This document shows, one piece after another, positions 22,191-37,100 of a stretch of DNA of 64,000 nucleotides. A program made the translations under genes and the position numbers. The notes beneath the pieces were generated by a model. It did not search any database, was not told where the DNA came from, and was given only the letters and a program-made list of their open reading frames with translations. The stretch spans positions 2,238,359 to 2,302,358 of the forward strand of contig CM037832.1 of assembly GCA_021234535.1 (NCBI GenBank). The letters run 5' to 3'. Numbering within the stretch: position 1 is the stretch's first letter; each line of letters opens with the position of its first letter. The stretch is from Stichopus chloronotus. Lineage: Eukaryota; Echinodermata; Holothuroidea; Aspidochirotida; Stichopodidae.

Positions 22191-25100
22191 GTAAGTATTG
22201 CCCTACATCCCTAGCTAGCTAGCTAGCTAGCTAACTAGATAGATAAACAGACAGACAGACAGACAGATGGACAAATAGACAGATGGACAGATAGACAGAT
22301 GGACTGGTGGACAGATAGACAGATAGATAGATAGATAGACAGACAGATAGATGGACAGATAGAAAGACAGATACACAGATACACAGATAGACGGATACGC
22401 TTGGGTTCAATGCTCAAGTTTATTAAACTTATTTTCTACTTAAAAAAGTTTCTGTATCTCTTAGGAAATTTACTCCCTACCAGATCATCATTGCTCTTCA
22501 ATTATATTGTGTTTCTGTTCTAATTTATGCTGCGGTTTGCAGTACAATGTCGAGAATTATGTGGTGTTCCAAATAGAAAAAAAAACATGCTAATTCGATG
22601 GGAAATTGTGAAAATGATATATAACTTAAAGGGATTATTTGATCAAGAAGAACACAACCAGGGCTTAGTTGGTATTGCGTCCAGCCTAAAAAAGTGAGGT
22701 TTTCGGGTTCAATTCAGAGTGGCGTTAATTTTGTTTCTCTATATCAGATGTCCCAGATCCTGGAGTCTCATGTTACACAGACAGCTAAACCAGCAAACAG
22801 TTACACCATAGAGGTATTCTATCGTGCACACTTTATTAATTTTAGAAAAGAAAACATCTTTTTCGTGGGAACGGGTCAGAATCCACTTGTCTCTTGATTC
22901 TTTGCAGACCTATTGGCAATATCTCGGCGGCCTAAAAAAAAAATTTCGGAACATTTACGATTCACCTCTATTTTGACTACCAGTTTACAACAAACCCAAA
23001 TTTCAAGGCTAAATATGGACTCCAAGATCAAAGAACAATAAGGAAGCTTTGCAATCACTTGCCACTGGTCCAAAATTCGAACATAACGTACATGGAAGTT
23101 TCTTTGTAAAAGTTCTTAAGTGTTGTAACTTCATAGAATTGTAATATGCATGTAAGAAAACTTCCAAACTTGAAAGTCAAATCGTCTAATTAATTTTGTC
23201 ATTCATTTTTTTTTTGACTGACATCTTAGTGTCATATCTCTTCATATTTAGAAGGAAAACTTCGGCATAAGGTGAAGACCACGCCCTTCACTATGTGTTA
23301 TTTGGCTCTCAATTTGCAAATGTTAAAGATGTTTTCTTGCAGCCATTATCACGTGTGTAATTATTTTGAATATGTATTAATACGTAGGGGGTATGTAAAT
23401 CGATTGTTTGTTATCATAAATTTATTCTACTCTGTTTATGCAATGTTTATGCACTGAGTAAACAACAGGCCTCTCTTGGCCATTGGAGGATTCAGTTCGT
23501 TTGTACGGAAGGGGTCAAATTGTCCCAGGGGTATAGGGGACGGGGTCTTAGAAGAAAATCGAAAAAACAATCTATAATTGAATGTCTTCAGATGCCATTT
23601 GTGGCAACGAAATTGTAAAATTGTGACGTTAATTCTCCATTAAAAGACGTTTTCCTGTAGGTATAGTTCTATATAAACTTTTTGGTCTATCTTTACACAG
23701 GGTAAAAAAAAAATATATACATAAAGCACTTTACATATCGTGCCAAAATCTACCATTGCTGGGAATGAGACTACTGCTACTACTGGCTCAGGAAAAAGTA
23801 ATCTTGGTGACACGAAATTTGGTACTGTATTGCATACTTGGTTCAAGCATTGCCACGTTATTTTAAACCTGTCTATTCGAAGCATACATGTCCCACAAGG
23901 AAGTATGAACCAACGATACCCCTTTTTAGTTTTTCAGTGTATTTGTGTTTGTCTTGGTATACAAAGCTAAAACGACTTTTCAAAACGTGCATCAATCATA
24001 ATGACAACCAAGGTGTTAAAAACTAGTATATAGTCCAACAGTACTGCTGTCAGGGTGATGTAAAATACTTTATTGAATGCCCGTTGCTAGGAATGCCAGG
24101 TCATCTTGAACAAGTTCAGCAAAGCGTATCAATCGCTTTTCAATCAGGGAAGCGTCACAATTGCATCACACGTGGCAACCGTCAGTCCTTCGCGGTCTGG
24201 CAGAGTGTTGTCGTTTATGATGTTAAGTGTGAATTCCAGAAATAAATATGGCCGACGGTATCAGCATTTTCAAGAGCTGTACATGTCTACCCAAGAGACC
24301 TACAATGACGTTTCTCAGGTGATTTCATGTATTCTGGAAATCTTCAAGAGGGATTCATTTGTCCTTCAACGAATTAAGATTGAATAAACCTCTCGTACGG
24401 TTCCATAACATAGACTATAGTTAAGGTCTAATGGTTGATGATCTAAAGCAAGAAATAGCAAATGGAAGAGGGTTCCGTATAAAGTTCAAAGCAACATGAC
24501 CCATTTCACATGGATATACCAATCTTGTAATCTCCTGTGAGCGAAGCACGCGAGAACAGTTGCCGCACAAGAAGGGGGGGGGGGGGGACTCGGGCTCGAT
24601 ATCATTGTTACTCATAAGAGCGCTCGTTGAATGAATTAATGCAAATGCTTATTATGTAAATTAACTGTGTTTTGAAAACGAAGTTACTTACTCTTGGTGT
24701 GATATAAATCATTGTATATATTGATAACTGTAGAGCGTGCACTAGCTGCATTCCTTGGTCAATATTGAAAGCAGAAGTAGTTTCATTAAGCAGTTATTTT
24801 TTTTATCTTAACATACATCAAACTTTGGACATAATGTGGACCGTCAAATGAAAGGTTTCCATCACACAAGATAAAAACCAGAAATGTGGGAAGTCTAACG
24901 CTACTTTTCTTCACCGAAAAATTACGTATCGCCATTCGCTTCTTCTATTGGATACTTCCCCATAAGTCTTTCACGACGTAACTAGTAAAACAAATAAGGC
25001 ATACTTTACACCAGTGGTTCCCAATATATTGAACTTCCGTTACCCCAATTTGTAAACGATATTTCCTGAAGCCCTTTCGCCAATCACAAGAGAATGAAGA

Positions 25101-28100
25101 ACAAACTCATACACCACAACTTCCCATAAGTTACCCATAACTACAATAATTAATAATAAATACGTTCCCCTCTGTTTAATTATCCTGTAGCAATAGTTGT
25201 TTAACGTTTGTTTCAATATTTGACTGAAGTGACTTTCAGGTACCCAAGGGATAAACTTTCTAAGCCTAACAGACTTCCCAGAAACCATTTGTGATGTTCG
25301 CTGGTACCCCTAAGTAATACTAGTGCCCCTGGGTGGGAAAACCAGGCTGAGACGATATCGGTGGCATATGTAACAGGCTTCACTACTGGAATCATGGTTT
25401 CACTACTAAACATCATGCCGACTAAGGTCAATATGCTACTGCATCCTGTTTTTGCGTTTGCATTTGTTGGGTTAAGGTACTGAAAATTAAAAAAAAGTAG
25501 TTCTTGAAGCATGTTACAGCTAGTGATGTCATACTCTCGGACTCTCTTGAGTGATGTACGATACTCGGCATTACTAGAGGTTTGGATAATATCCAATGAC
25601 TCTTTCAGTTGTATAAACTGTGCTAACTATTCGCAAATTATTGATTAATTAATCCATTGATCTGACGACAAACATGTATACATGAGCTCACAGTATTTGT
25701 CATCGACATATCCTAACCTTTTCCAACGTTTATCGCATCTCAGCTATAGTATCTCTATGGGTGATTGGGACACACTGCTTATTCAACGGTCCGAAGCCTA
25801 ACCATCTCATATCGTGCTCATTGTCAGTAACCTTTGCTGTGCGACGCCTAACCAGTCAGGTCTACGTTTCATCGTCACGCACAATTTTATACCAACTCTT
25901 GCCTCACGTTCGTTTCAGCGTTTAGGGCGTCCTGCTAAGCTGGTACTATCCTATCACAACACTCTCACTGCCAAGTCTAGTCTGAACATAGTAATTCGAG
26001 TGGTCCCCAAGTCTGTCCAAGCTTCCAGGTTGGGCTGTCAAGTTTGCAAGGTTTTACAAATGGCCCCTGTGGAGCGCATGTGACCTTGGACCTTCAGCAA
26101 ATTCGATCGGCTTCTTCTACCTAATGAGATACAATCTCAACCTAAATGTGAGATTTGTCCAAGCTTTGCTGCTTCAGATATGGTGTTTACAAGGTTTTCA
26201 CAATTTGACGTCCGTTGATCTGAAACGACCTTTGACCTCCACCAAAATGTACATGCATCTGGTACTTGATGTGGTACATCTACATACTAAATATGAGATT
26301 TCCAAGTCTCCCTACTTAAGATATCGTGCCTACAATGTTTGTACATTTTGACTCTTGTAGTTGACTTCAAGTGACCTTTGACCTCTTCTAAAAACATTAG
26401 GGTTCTTGTGCTAAATGAGGTACACCTAGATACTAAATATGAGATCTAAGATGAACTTAACATTTTGTGTTTACAAGGTTTTCACAATTTGATCACTGTT
26501 GACTCAAATGAGCTTGAACTTCCTCCAAAATTGATAAATTCTTGAACTCATTGAGGTACACCTATACATACTAAATGTGATATCTGTCTAAGCTTTCTTT
26601 CTTCAGATATCGTGCTTACGAGGTTTTCAAAATTTGCCCTCTGTTGACCTCAAATGACCTTTGATCTCCACCAAAATTGATAGGGATATTCCACTCAATG
26701 TGATACACTTATGTTCTTAATATCAGATCTGTGCAAGCTTCACTTCTTGAGTTAATGTGTTTACAAGGTAGGCATCACAATACTGTAGATACATGAACTA
26801 TGAACGACAAGTTATATTTCTAATTGAAACTTAAAGAAACACCCATCTATCCTCTGCTTGAATACATATTTATTTGTATTCTTCTGTCTTGCTATTCCGT
26901 CACCGTTGAAAATTACAAGTTACAGTCTTTCATGATTTTTGTCATAGAATACAATGACGGTACTCATTTATACATATATATCACCACTGTCATATTTAAC
27001 CGTCCTTGTGTTGCCTGTGTTGAGTATTATATGCATACTTGTTTAAAGCTCCTACATATAACTACCTGTAGAACTTATTTTGCATATCTCTAGGAGGCTT
27101 ACATGGCAAAGCAGAAGCTTCTGTAATTGAGAAATTCCTTTTAGTTGACATGGAGCAGTAGCCTGCTTTTGTACATGTTGCCTCTTGGACTTCTTACGGT
27201 CTAGGACTCCGATTTGTTTAACTCAGTCTTGATTCGAAATATGATTCAAATGACTCGATCTCGGTCTTAGTCTCTAATCCATAAGACTCGATCTCGGTTT
27301 CGAATTCGGAAGTGTGGCTTCGACTACAACACTGCCTCCAGAATGGACGTCTATGGTTCGCCTAGCGTGCCACAAGTCCAGAAATTGACATATGTCGAAT
27401 TAAATAGTCATATGCCAGTTTCTCGCAATCTCATTAAATGAAATCGTAATATGTACAATAAATTCTAGATATGACGATTTCAACCAATGAGATTGCGAGA
27501 AACGGACATATGACGATTTAGTTCGACATATGTCAATTTCTAGACTTATGGCACGCTAGGCGCACCGTAGAGATCGGCTTATGACAATCGCGACTTCAGT
27601 CATGATTATGCCTTAAATAGATTCATCCATGCTATTGTTCCCTATTGTTCGATATAAAGTCTATGGAAAGTAGGAGACATAGAAACTAGACTTAATATTT
27701 GATAGTATTTCATTTAATGGTCAAACTATTTTCTCAGAACTGGTAGGTACTGGAATCAAATAGCATGTGAGGAAGTTACAGATAGGTAAATTTGATCATT
27801 TTAAACTTTTTGAACATATATTAGAGACTAATTGCAAATTATTAATCGAATGTACTTTATCATATTGCATATTGCATTGTGTATGATGAAAGAAGAAAAA
27901 ACAAGGACTGCCTGTTTACAAGATGTATACGACGGTCAGGCATGCTTGGTCACACTTACTATATGACACTCAATTATAAAGGGTAAGTTTGCTAAAAGTG
28001 CAAGACTAGAAACACAAGACAATATATTTTAAAGGCTAGAAAAGAAATGCTATTTACACAACTCCCATCTTTATGGCTTGTTCCATTTATTTTTGAAAGA

Positions 28101-31100
28101 TAGTCCCTTAATTTGAAGCAAGCAGTCGATGGATCAATACTTTATGTCTTCAGAAATCACCCCGTACTAGACTAGTAGCACTGTCAATGAATGTTTGTGT
28201 AATGAATGTCGAGCAAAGTTACTAGAAAGTAACTTCAGTTGCGCTCGAGTGACATTACAAATATTGTGCAATCTACCGTTTTAATTGAGTGAATAAATCT
28301 CAACATTTTATATCTTGGCTGATGAATGTCCTGCGAAGATGGCAACTGAACCATTGACTTCATTTTAAGGCTTTGGGACAATATAGTTTTGAAATCTCTG
28401 ACTTTTTTTAAGTATATTTTAAGTACATTTCAGGCGAATTTGCTTACAACAAATAAAACATCTGGCATTCAAGTCAACGTATAAGAAATGAATTCAGCTA
28501 TTTTTTTTGGAAGTATTATAGATATCTAAATGACCATCTCGCTCAGGCTGTTCCTGTCTTCTGTGAATTGGAGGAAAGTTTACATTTCTAAGGGTGTACT
28601 ACTGAGGTTAATCGTTGTTAGTATAAAACAATATCGTTAATCTCCCGTTCATCGTAAAGTGATGATTTGTACAATATCCTATGTACCGATGAACGTCTTC
28701 CCCTAGCATATTCTACTAAAGTAACTAATATCGGTGTAAGAAATTCTCGACAACCGTAAGTGCACAAGAAGTGAGGACGTGCATTTTAGCGCATGTGTGT
28801 GTCCTCATGAGTTAGAAGTAATTGTTCATAACTTGACAGTTGGGTGATGGAATGTTGATGTGTGCATGTGTATGTGGTAGCGTTGTATGTACCGTAGCGG
28901 TTTTCTGTGGGGAAAGGATATCAGGTGGCTGGGATGAATTACGGGGGAAGCTTAACTCGTAAGAGTTTGAGACAACTGTAATGAACAATATCACCTTCTA
29001 GCAAGTAAAACGAGTGTCACTATGATAGATATTGCATGCAATTAGCTTCCCAATATTACATGGGGTGAAAGGCAACCACATTTACCCCATACACTTGTTT
29101 CAATTGAATAACATACCGAAGAGCGTTACAGTGAACTGCTTTAGTGTCAATGCTCTATTCAGGGATTTCGTAAGCTGAATTGAATATACTTAATATAATA
29201 TATTAAAGACCTGACCGATTACGTCACTTCCATTGTGTTTCTTCAACTGCTTTTCTAATATTCTATGACAGTCATATTACCCATCACAGGGTAAAGTGTT
29301 ACAATATGGCATTCAAATTGTTAGTTTTCCAGCTCAACGTTTCCTTGGTGTTTTTACTTGTGAAATCAAAGGCCTTTCCCTTAGCTCGTTTCAAGTATAC
29401 TTCTGAGCTCAGTAAACTTATCCTAAGGAAATGCCGTGATCTAATTGCTGTGGATGACCTCCATAGTGTGTGATCTGCCATGATTGGTTTAGGAGTCATA
29501 AATATTCATAACGAAACTATTCAATTAATGGTTTTGCATTAATTGTTATGAAAGTTAATAAGAAACACTTCTTTTTCTATCTGATGTAAACATAAGTTTT
29601 TAGAGATGTTTAAAGAGATTTCGAAAGTTTCGGTAAGTGATACAAATGGTATGACACTGAAGATGGCTTTCCCAGGAACGCAGAATCCTATGACGATGTG
29701 ACCAGTGTTTTGTGAGCTGATTTCATATACTTTTTAAACATTAAGTGAGTCATGGAATTAATGAATTATAAGTAAGTCTTGTCATCCAATGTATACAGGA
29801 CAAGCTTGTGGTTCTACTTTGTCATCCACTACCGGGGTAATCGAATCACCTGGATACCCTAGCAATTATCCAAATTCACTAGACTGCTCCTGGAGGATTG
29901 AGGCTTCTCCTAATATGGTACTCGAACTAACCATTGGGATCTTTAATCTGGAAGAGTCCTCATCGTGTGCCTCCGATTCGTTAACGGTAAGTTAATCATA
30001 CAGAATATATCATCATATAGAAATAGTGTCATTAAAAAGAATAAAATAAGAATAAAATTGGCACGAAAGTATACAGACAATAGAACACTGATAAGACAGT
30101 AGAACACTAATACAAGAAACGTATGTAGGCCTTAATGTAATTCAACTGTAACTGTATCAGGTTGTTTTAAGATTTTATATATTCATATTGACATCTTCTA
30201 CAAATTGCTATCAAGAGAATGCAGAGGACTATTCATTCGATATCCCTACCTTTGTATATATATATATATATATATATATCATATATCACATATCATGTTC
30301 AGGGAAAGCTTTTACGATATTCCTTACTATTATCTAAGTGTACTACGAAGATTGCAGAGTTGGTTATTTAGTAAGGCGCAGTACTTACCTAGTTTGCCTC
30401 TAATAATTTGTGCCTAATGCTTTTTTTTGCCAGAATTTCTTAAGCTCCTCATTTATGTATGTGAGATGTGTGCTATTCACACAACGGCACCTGAGACTTC
30501 CACATATATCGCTCTCCACTGAAGTGAAACTTTTCCTTATTGAGAGTGAATAAAGTCTAAAAACCAAGATAACCTCTAACAATTATGCAAATAAGCTTGT
30601 ATCACTAGTAAAAACATTTGCAAATTGAAGGCAAATGAGTGCACAATAACTCTTTGAATTCCTATGTACATTTAAGAACTGCAGTATCAACCTAAAAAAA
30701 GAAACGAAGGAGAACTGACAGGTCGGTCTTGCTCCAGTCTTGCGCTTTCTTGGTATGTACGTCGCAAATCTGATTACACGATTAAAAGTGCATTTAGTCG
30801 GGACCAAATGTCACGACTGCAAATGAGTGAAATGCGTAATGGAGGTCAGGATTCAAATCCCCAAAGCTATTACACCAGTCATGAACCACTAATTCAGATG
30901 CAGATTACTACCATTATTGAACTTTGTTGAAAACTTGCAGCATTCTTTCTCCTCGGGAGTTTCTTTAAGTTCCTCCTGTGGTTTTCAGGCAAACCATAAC
31001 TCCAGTAATTGATGATGTTCATCTTTTGTCTAATTGCCTCTCCGTAACAGATTGACAGGAAACTAATCATCAGTAACACTGTGCTGTTGATCAAAATACT

Positions 31101-34100
31101 TGTAAAAGTTTGCTACAATGGCAGGAAAAACCAATGGCCCTATGTAACGTATTGCTTCTTGTTCTCTTTCCATGAAATAAGGTTTATGACGGGATCGACA
31201 GCGTCACCACCGCGTTACTTCTCCAGCCATCTTGCGGATCTTCGATCCCTTGGCCAGCTCATCCGACAACTCTTCTTTCCTCTGGGAGTATCATGACGTT
31301 AGTGTTCAGAAGTGACAGTTCCAATAGTTCATCTGGGTTTAGAGCCACCTACAATCAAGGTATGATGATATCATTATAGACACATTAGCAAACACAAATA
31401 CGGTGGTACTCTCTAAGAAGATATATTGTCCAAGTTGTTAATAAATGAAGTGCCTTTAGAGTTAAGTTGCCGGTTAATTGTTTTTGACAACTCTCTGACT
31501 TTTAAACTCATTGTGTAACGTGCCAAAAATTCTTATCAGCGTATATGGTGACAACAAACTTCATCAAGAAATCAGTTCACCCCACCCAGTCCACAGAGCC
31601 TTCATCCTTATCGATTCCATAATCATTCTTTCTCTTATACACGTACTTGGCAATGGACGTAACAGACTCACAAAAAAATCAATATACTATCGTTTACCAC
31701 AGTTATCTCTGCATTTCTTATGACAATAGTCTTGCACTCAAGGAGGATAGGTAGCTGGGATGTAAATCGTACACTTTTAGCATATTCTTCCTAAATTAGG
31801 TGTAGTGCTAGGGTTATGCGCAATACATAATTTTATCTTTGACCTCAAATAACGATGCAACTACTCTAAGAATAGTTCCAATGCTCTGCTGTACACGCTG
31901 TACATGTAATTTAACCTACACAATAGTCAACGTCTATTAATGTATTCATCGTTGAAGCCAGCCTGCTATAGCCAACGCTTAGTCTGTGTAGGTTGTGTAC
32001 CCTCGAGTTACGGTTAACTGACGTTAATCTTCGCAAAAGTTGTATCCAGCCATTCCAGCGTTGTGGTAGCTTACGACTCCATTTGAAATATTGAGGTCCA
32101 AGCTGTGTTACCATTTACCACTCAGTTACCAGGTACCACCCTAATAATAACTAAGTCTCATTATTAATCAAGCGCTAAATTAATTAAACACCTTTATCAT
32201 TTTAGCCTAATCAAACTTGTGCATTGTAATCTGAATCTGTCTGATCCTAAAGTCTGAACTCGTAATAACATTTATTTGAAACTTAAAGCAACACTCTCGT
32301 TCCATCTGTTGTCGGTTTTTGTACATATTTAGTTGCATTCTTCATGTCACCATTTCGCGACAGTAGGCATATCTCTTTAACTGATTTGCAGGAAAGACTG
32401 ATATATAAATGACAAATTCTGTAATAAAGAGCCCTGTAGAGAGGAAAAATCATTAATGTTTTCATTTTTATGTTGACGTTCCATAGAAAACATTCATAAC
32501 TATGTGTTTTATGTCTCTCCATAGCTTGAATATGGAATCTTGTTTATTCACAGGTCATCATTGTGTACCTGCAGAATTAACATGGATCGGTACTCCCGAT
32601 CCATGTTATTTATATACCATGAGGTATACTCTCTGACAGGGTCCAATAACACACCGTGTTTCAGTTGAATACGACACAGGTGTAAGGTGGGCTACCATTT
32701 AAGTGCCGTTTTTGGCGACTAAAGCAATTACTCCCTGTAAACGTATATGGATGAGATAACTGCCAAAGAATCATGCACAAACTGCGACTGATGTATAAAG
32801 GGATACTGGAATGTCAAAATTGGCTCTTTAACTGAAAACCTGTGGCAGAGCGACTAGGAAGCCCCAACATCGGCTTTCAAGTTGGGGGCACCGAAAGAAG
32901 GAAAGGAATCCTGTTGGGCTTGAGAAGGCGACATACGGGTATTATTTATCAACAAAGGTCTGGTACGTTCTGCGCCAGCTGTTTATGGTGGTACGCTTAG
33001 TCTTCCCACAATTGTTGCTAGAACATAAGGGATGCTGGGAGACACTTGACTCTCATTTGCCTGTCCGGGAAAGATGTACCCTTTGCAGCCACTAATTTCA
33101 CATACACCTTCAGTGCTTGAGGTTAAAATACGTGTACGATATAGAGAACTTTATTTGGCAATATTATCATTTAGCTACCAATGCCACTGTCCTATGCTAA
33201 TTTCATGATCAAACCTAGTGATATACACTCATGCTAGATTTGTGACTGTGCAGAATTGACACTGTGATTATTACCCCCCCCCCCTCATCCTCCAACTCCA
33301 CATATTTATGTATAAGGGTTCTAAAATACTTAAACGTTTAACTGCACTGTCGAATAACAGTTCCAACTGAGTCTCCAATCAAAGTCAAATCCATAGTCTC
33401 ACAGTTTGTCTAAACACATGTGTCACCCTCTGAATTGACCTTCTGTGTTTTCTACTGATATGTAATGAATGAAAAAGTTTGACCCTTGCATTATGGAAGA
33501 CGTCTCATTAGTGTTGTGATACACAGCTTCTATGAATAAATGTCATATTTTTACTTGACAGTCACACCACGTGAGGAGTCTCTTTTTGCTTTGGATGCCG
33601 ACAATCGTATAATCTATAAGCAAAACAGATTTGGAGGTAACTTTGTACAGGTACCCTTTCCTGGTCTATTACGACCAGTCGCCATAGACTATGATCCTGT
33701 AGATGAGAAAATTTATATCACAGATGTATCGACAAAAAGAATTGGAAGGGTTAACTTAGACGGTTCAGGACAAGAGGCGATTGCGACACGTCTGGTCACA
33801 GGTCAGTCTACGAAAGGAGCAGGAGGAAACACTTTTCCTATTAAAATGTCTAATTTTCAACTCTGTGATTAAAGGTGTGGAGTTGAATTAATTCTCACAG
33901 TGACTGTAAAGCACTACTTTCACATTTTACTGAGAATAAAGGTGAGCTCCTATCTTTCTGAATACACCGAGTTCAGTTCAGTGGTTAATTGCTTTATGCA
34001 GGTTATCGGTCCGGAAAATATTCACAAAAGTTGCCGAAAAAGTCCATGTGCCCTTCGAACACAAATGAGAACACTTTTCTTCTACTCAGCTTCTTCACGT

Positions 34101-37100
34101 GGCCTTCCTAACATTATCATATTTTCATTGGTCACAAGTAAACGTAGCAACCGTGGGCTGATTTTTCGGCATATGTCAGGTTTCCCTTTCCAATTTCATG
34201 AAGTAACCGCAATAATGGAGAATCATCTGTAAATAGATGTACACAAGTTTACATTGGAATGTATTTCTCTGGATATTGCGTCATATTGTAGTTGGTGGAT
34301 GAAGATATACGATGTTAAATATCATGAGATTACTTTATGAGCTATTGTCCGTAATATTCCTGGATTCTTCCTGAAACAACATATGCCGGTCCCCTTATTA
34401 AAGTGATGATATTTCAAACCATTGAAAAGTAACTCTGGACAATTTGGTTTGCTTTGAAATATTTTCCTTTAATTCGTTTGAAAATACTACCATACATATG
34501 TTCAGCTTGGCTTTGATTATTACAGGGGTGATTTGCTTTTCATGATATCAAGTATCAAGAATCAAGTATTAAAATCTGTTTATATAGGAACAAACAAAAA
34601 TGCACAGAGCTTTCAACAAAACTAATTAGAGCTCTCTTATTTAATTTCTGATTTGAGACCCTATCTCTTATGAATCTTCATCTTCAGTACCAGACGGACT
34701 TGCCGTTGACTCCGTATCTAGGTTAGTATACTGGACAGATGTAGGCACAGGATCATATCCGACGGTCAGCGTTGCAAGATTGGATGGGTCTTTTAGAAGA
34801 ATACTGGTTACGACAGACATTGAATCACCACGTGATATCGTTGTACAGTCATATCAAGGGTATGAAGTTATTTTACACTGGACGTAATAAGACTGAAATC
34901 TAGAAGACAAGTGGGTCCATTCATTGAATTGTTCGAAACTGATTTTGCACATGCGATATGAAGTATTTTCAAAGATTGACCCAGCAAAAGGACAGTGCAT
35001 TCACGTAGACCTTATACGAGACTTTTGCTAGTAATAATCGGAGACACTTCATCATACTAGTCTTACGATGACTACAACTGGATGTTAAGAAGTTGTCTGC
35101 AACCCAAGGCTTCTATAGACAATACTGCCATCGACTATGCACTATCAATCAAAATATCAAATGTAAAAAAGAAAAACTTGAAAGTTTGGTTTTGCAATGA
35201 GTATATTTTCAAATCTGATTTCTTTAAATATATAAATACCTCTGACTATACGTTTAGTGTCAACTTCTTGGGAAACAGCAAACTTAGTTGTCTTATCACA
35301 GTAGTAGACTTTTCAAGTTTGAAAGGACAATCAACATGGTTCTCACTTGAACATCATCTTTAACACGTTGCCAGCTATTCACCTCATCCATTCTGCATGA
35401 ACGTTGTGTGATTTAATTTATTCATTTCAAATATATTGAACATTACAGTGATATTTCTCTCTTCTAGGTACATATATTGGTCTGACTGGGGTTTTGTGGC
35501 AAAGATAGAACGAATGAACGGAGATGGAACGGACAGGACAGTTTTGGTCAACTCTGGACTTGGTTGGCCAAATGGAATTGCCGTTGACACGGTCGGTCAG
35601 TATTTACTTAGTGCAGAACGCAATAGGATTTATGTGTTACACTCTCCCGCTAACTATTAGCTTGAGTCTCACTTATTCCAAATAAACGCTTACTTGATCA
35701 TGCTTTGAATGGCTATTATCTATCTCATCTTTGTCACCCAGCTGAGTGGGGATGCTTGTTTGCTTGTTTCTTTGTTACAGGACATCCTCACTTGTCCTAG
35801 GTTTTACAGTCAAGGGAAGTATAGATACTGCACATAACTCTACTAAGGTCAACCGACTCTTCAGCACAAGGCACTATTTTGCCAGTGAATGTGTAGGCTC
35901 CAATCTTTTCTTTTTTTTTATACAGGGCAGATTCCTGACAAGGTTTTTATAAAATTGCGCTGTATGCAATATTTTTTGAAGGTAACATAGTATCACATAT
36001 TTCCCTGGGTTGATATGATGTTTATGCAGCTGTAGGGGATTTCTCCCATCTTACCACTTAATTTTGGATGTCAGAGATTAACCGATTGCTTGTAAAATGA
36101 ATGGTATGGGCTTTCAACCATTGATTAAGGATACTTACGGGTATAGCACATCACCCTAAACTTGACTCAGAAATTTGCCATGAATGAAATGACATGAAGT
36201 CTCGTTTGTTCAGCCAATAATGTCGTGATGTTTAGGTTATTCCGATGGCAACTCAATATAGTCGCTTCATTAGCAATATCAAAAGGCTTTTCATGTCAGA
36301 ACTATGTTTGGTCTAAATCCTTGTTCAACGTTACATTCTTGTCGATTCTTTAGACATTGTTTTTTCACCAGGTCGTAAACTTTACTGGGCAGACGCTTTT
36401 TTAAACAAAATTGAGAGAAGTAACTTGGATGGCTTTTCGAGGGAAGTGATTAAACAGTTTGATGACGATGTTCATCCGTTTGGATTAATATATCACGACA
36501 ATGCTCTCTTCTGGACTGACTGGGTTTCTGAAGGAATCGATGTGGCTGACAGAGACATTCAAGCAGAACCTTCGACCTTGCATGTAGCTGGTGTACCTAC
36601 TCGCTTTCACGGTCTTGCCTTTCATTCATCAGCCGATCCTCCAATAAGTAAGAGTATAGTCTTGTTGGGAATTTCCAATCAGAGCTATGGTACATAAGAT
36701 TGTGGAGAAACGTAATAAAAAATGGACTCGCTTTTATAAAATGCTTCGCAGAACAACAATTCGAGTTTTTTTCACTTTGCAAGTTTAGTGTATAAAATTA
36801 ATTGCAAACAATTTAGCAATGTTAGGAAAAGTAAAACTCCTGTAGAAAATTCACCCTCACCTGTCTTACCCTCACCAAACCCCCTCTCACCCGACCTATC
36901 TTTCCCTTAACCCTATTCATCTATTTGGCCACTGTTTAGTAAGACTTTGGTCAAACGAAATAAATATGTACAAGGATGTAATTGACGTTCATTTTTCTTG
37001 AGAAATTTCTACTCTTCCGATGCTTTTGCTTTTCACACATCTTTTGTTTTAGTTGTGAACGATTGTTCCTTCCAAGGACAAATGGGAGGATGTGAAGAAC

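Larger units (their letters stand above)
22191..29798 (+). other. Gene B intron 1 (7.6 kb), repeat-rich
   Basis: The largest intron. It contains a tetranucleotide microsatellite, a tRNA-like SINE head, a G run at about 24576-24588, a hAT-like MITE (25012-25346), the 143-bp tandem array (26046-26770) and a fold-back element (27349-27572). Gene C has 4.3 kb at the same place, so a long first intron is a family trait. No exon is supported inside it. Confidence 0.7.

Noticed and set aside
22235..22417. Minus-strand frame of Cys-Leu-Ser-Ile repeats
   Set aside because: Translation of the (GACA/GATA)n microsatellite.
24106..24387. 93-codon plus-strand open frame in gene B intron 1
   Set aside because: No known motif and no splice-site or paralog support.
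25213..25596. 127-codon minus-strand open frame
   Set aside because: Overlaps the hAT-like MITE and shows no domain; most likely a chance frame.
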